Positions 62,596-64,000 of a DNA stretch of 64,000 nt are shown one piece after another. Below the pieces are notes generated by a model that ran no database searches, was not told where the DNA came from, and saw only the letters and a program-made list of their open reading frames with translations. The stretch's first letter is position 1; each line of letters opens with the position of its first letter. The stretch is from Pseudomonas sp. B21-048. Lineage in GTDB: Bacteria; Pseudomonadota; Gammaproteobacteria; Pseudomonadales; Pseudomonadaceae. Made by a program: the position numbers and the translations under genes. The DNA is taken from assembly GCF_024748615.1 (NCBI RefSeq), contig NZ_CP087168.1, positions 4,464,001-4,528,000 of the forward strand. Direction: 5' to 3'.

Positions 62596-63387
62596 TTACG
62601 TGAACTCGAAGGTATCCGCATCCAGATTTGCCGGGAACCGTGCGCGATAAGCCGCCAGTTCCGCCGCGTCCAGAACGACCTTGAAGACCCCATCGGCATC
62701 GCCTGCGCTGAGCAATGTCTCACCCTGAAAATCCAGCACCTGACTGTCTCCGGTATACGCAAAGCCTTTGCCATCGATACCGATGCGGTTCACCGCCGCC
62801 ACATAGCAGAGGTTTTCAATCGCCCGGGCAGGCAGCAAACGGTTCCAGTGCTGGCGCCGGGCGCCCGGCCAATTGGCGGTGTACAACAGCAAATCGGTAT
62901 CTTGCGGGTCGCGGCTCCAGACCGGGAAACGCAGGTCGTAGCAAATCAGCGGCCGTACTCGCCAACCCTTCAATTCGAACTGCACTTGACGCTCGCCCGG
63001 GGTGAAATGGTTGTGCTCGCCCGCCATTCGGAACAGATGACGCTTGTCGTAGTGCCACACCTCCCCGTCTGGCCGCGCCCACAACAGACGATTGCGATGG
63101 CTACCGTCAGGCACCTGAACGATGATGCTGCCGGTGATCACCGCATCCAGTTTCGCCGCCTGAACCCGCAACCATTTACTGGTGGGGCCATTTTCCGGCT
63201 CGGCAAGGGTTTCCGATTCCATGGAGAAACCGGTGGTGAACATCTCCGGCAGGATGATCAGGTCCGCGCCGCGAGCCTGCTCCAGCAAGGGCTCGAAATG
63301 CTGCAGATTGGCCTGACGATCATGCCAGGCCAAGGTGGTCTGGATCAGCGCAACATTCAGATTGGGCAGAGTACTCAGATCACGCAT
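62596..63387 (-). CDS. Carbon-nitrogen hydrolase, omega-amidase (YafV/NIT2-like)
   Basis: 263 residues of the nitrilase superfamily with the full catalytic triad: Glu48 (LPEMF), Lys115 (DKRHLF) and Cys149 (ICYDLRFP). Likeness to YafV is strong (WHDRQANLQHFEPLL, GFSMESE, FAYTGDSQVLDF). Omega-amidases hydrolyse 2-oxoglutaramate or 2-oxosuccinamate made by glutamine or asparagine transaminases. It overlaps by 13 bases the aminotransferase gene just upstream. That pairing supports transamination followed by amide hydrolysis, for example in methionine salvage. Confidence 0.88.
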   Translation of the reverse strand: MRDLSTLPNLNVALIQTTLAWHDRQANLQHFEPLLEQARGADLIILPEMFTTGFSMESETLAEPENGPTSKWLRVQAAKLDAVITGSIIVQVPDGSHRNRLLWARPDGEVWHYDKRHLFRMAGEHNHFTPGERQVQFELKGWRVRPLICYDLRFPVWSRDPQDTDLLLYTANWPGARRQHWNRLLPARAIENLCYVAAVNRIGIDGKGFAYTGDSQVLDFQGETLLSAGDADGVFKVVLDAAELAAYRARFPANLDADTFEFT

Positions 63388-64000
63388 AGTTTTGCCGCTG
63401 CTTCACGCAGGGTCTCCTCGCGTTTGGCAAAGCACAGACGCACCAGGCGCTGGCCTGCGGGTGGCGTCTGGTAGAACACCGAGATCGGAATGCTCGCGAC
63501 GCCATGTTCGCGGGTCATCCACAGCGCCATCTCGACGTCATTGAGGTCCGGGCGAATCTGCGAATAATCGACCAGCTGGAAATACGTACCGGCCACCCGG
63601 GTGAAACGGAAGCGCGATGGTGTCAGCAGATCGCAGAACAGATCGCGCTTGGCCTGATAGAAGTCCGGCAACTCTTCGACGTGTTCCGGGTGCTCGGCCA
63701 TGTAATCGGCCAACGCGTATTGCAACGGCGTCACGCCGCAGAAACTGACGTACTGGTGAACCTTGCGCAGCTCGGCGGTAAGGGCTGGCGGAGCCACCAC
63801 GTAACCGGTTTTCCAACCGGTGACGTGGTAAGTCTTGCCAAATGAACTGACCACAAATGCGCGCTGATAGAGTTCTTCGTGGGCCAATACGCTGACGTGA
63901 GGCACACCGTCGAACACCAGGTGCTCGTAGACCTCATCACTGATCACATAGATGTCGCGGTCGCGGATCAACGCCGCCAGTTGATCCAGCTCGGCACGGC
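63375..64000 (-). CDS. PLP-dependent aminotransferase (methionine/glutamine transaminase, YbdL-like), C-terminal part
   Basis: The last roughly 208 residues of a class I aminotransferase; the gene continues beyond base 64000. The PLP-lysine is in SSFGKTYHVTGWKTGY, with VISDEVYEHLVFDG before it and the substrate-binding Arg region LVRLCFAKREETL near the end. The segment HVTGWKTGYVVAPPALTAELRKVHQY is typical of the YbdL/KAT group that uses methionine, glutamine and aromatic amino acids. It is coupled to the omega-amidase gene. Confidence 0.85.
   Translation of the reverse strand, partial: RAELDQLAALIRDRDIYVISDEVYEHLVFDGVPHVSVLAHEELYQRAFVVSSFGKTYHVTGWKTGYVVAPPALTAELRKVHQYVSFCGVTPLQYALADYMAEHPEHVEELPDFYQAKRDLFCDLLTPSRFRFTRVAGTYFQLVDYSQIRPDLNDVEMALWMTREHGVASIPISVFYQTPPAGQRLVRLCFAKREETLREAAAKLCVI

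Overview
The window is a stretch of a Pseudomonas chromosome, most likely of the P. fluorescens group. Evidence for this is the high GC content with strongly GC-biased third positions, classic Pseudomonas neighbourhoods (oprB-gcd, guaB-guaA, cmoA-cmoB-tadA, xseA next to an M23 peptidase, leuA with a short leader ORF) and many REP palindromes of the kinds TGTAGGAGCGAGGCTTGCCC, TGTGGGAGCGAGC and GGCGAGGGAGCTTGCTCC. Three copies and one stub of a longer palindromic repeat bounded by GATCGTTCCC are also present. No rRNA, tRNA, CRISPR array, integrase or transposase gene was seen.

Layout: 1-3.6 kb, end of a di-haem cytochrome c peroxidase gene translationally coupled to two histidine kinases. 3.7-8.1 kb, a frameshifted monooxygenase and a minus-strand cell-surface glycosylation operon (GtrB, GtrII and a GT39-type enzyme). 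8.3-9.7 kb, an amino acid permease. 10.3-18.2 kb, a class A penicillin-binding protein, then a 1578-residue toxin-like protein with an N-terminal dermonecrotic-toxin region, leucine-rich repeats and a C-terminal NEL E3 ubiquitin ligase domain. 18.3-25.4 kb, a six-gene CS1/CFA-I-type (alpha) chaperone-usher pilus locus with two pilins and two tip adhesins. 25.8-27.3 kb, a YqjI/YqjH-like pair (PadR regulator, frameshifted at an A8 tract, and a siderophore-interacting ferric reductase) behind a perfect 18-bp palindrome. 27.3-32.7 kb, small conserved genes and a MocR regulator divergent from a BenE-like permease and an accessory glyA, with the remnant of an FAD enzyme between them. 33-37 kb, oprB and gcd (periplasmic glucose oxidation). 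37-45 kb, a second Lon protease, a chagasin-like lipoprotein, a damaged yhhN, cmoA, cmoB, tadA and a multicopper oxidase. 45.4-46.8 kb, wreckage of an N-acetylglucosamine PTS locus. 46.9-51.7 kb, a second giant toxin-like protein with two tandem copies of a Tiki/ChaN-like module. 51.8-64 kb, housekeeping genes: guaA, guaB, a TauE/SafE transporter, LysR, xseA, M23 peptidase, leuA, omega-amidase and an aminotransferase.

How the parts work together: most of the window is core metabolism. The accessory material is concentrated in three places: the NEL toxin plus the alpha-pilus (13.5-25.4 kb), the MocR-glyA locus, and the decayed nag locus now occupied by the Tiki-type toxin. The toxins and the pilus suggest contact with a eukaryotic host or predator, but no secretion apparatus lies in the window. 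Several disruptions are single-base indels, one in a homopolymer, and could be sequencing errors. The nag, FAD-enzyme and yhhN losses involve larger rearrangements and are more likely real.
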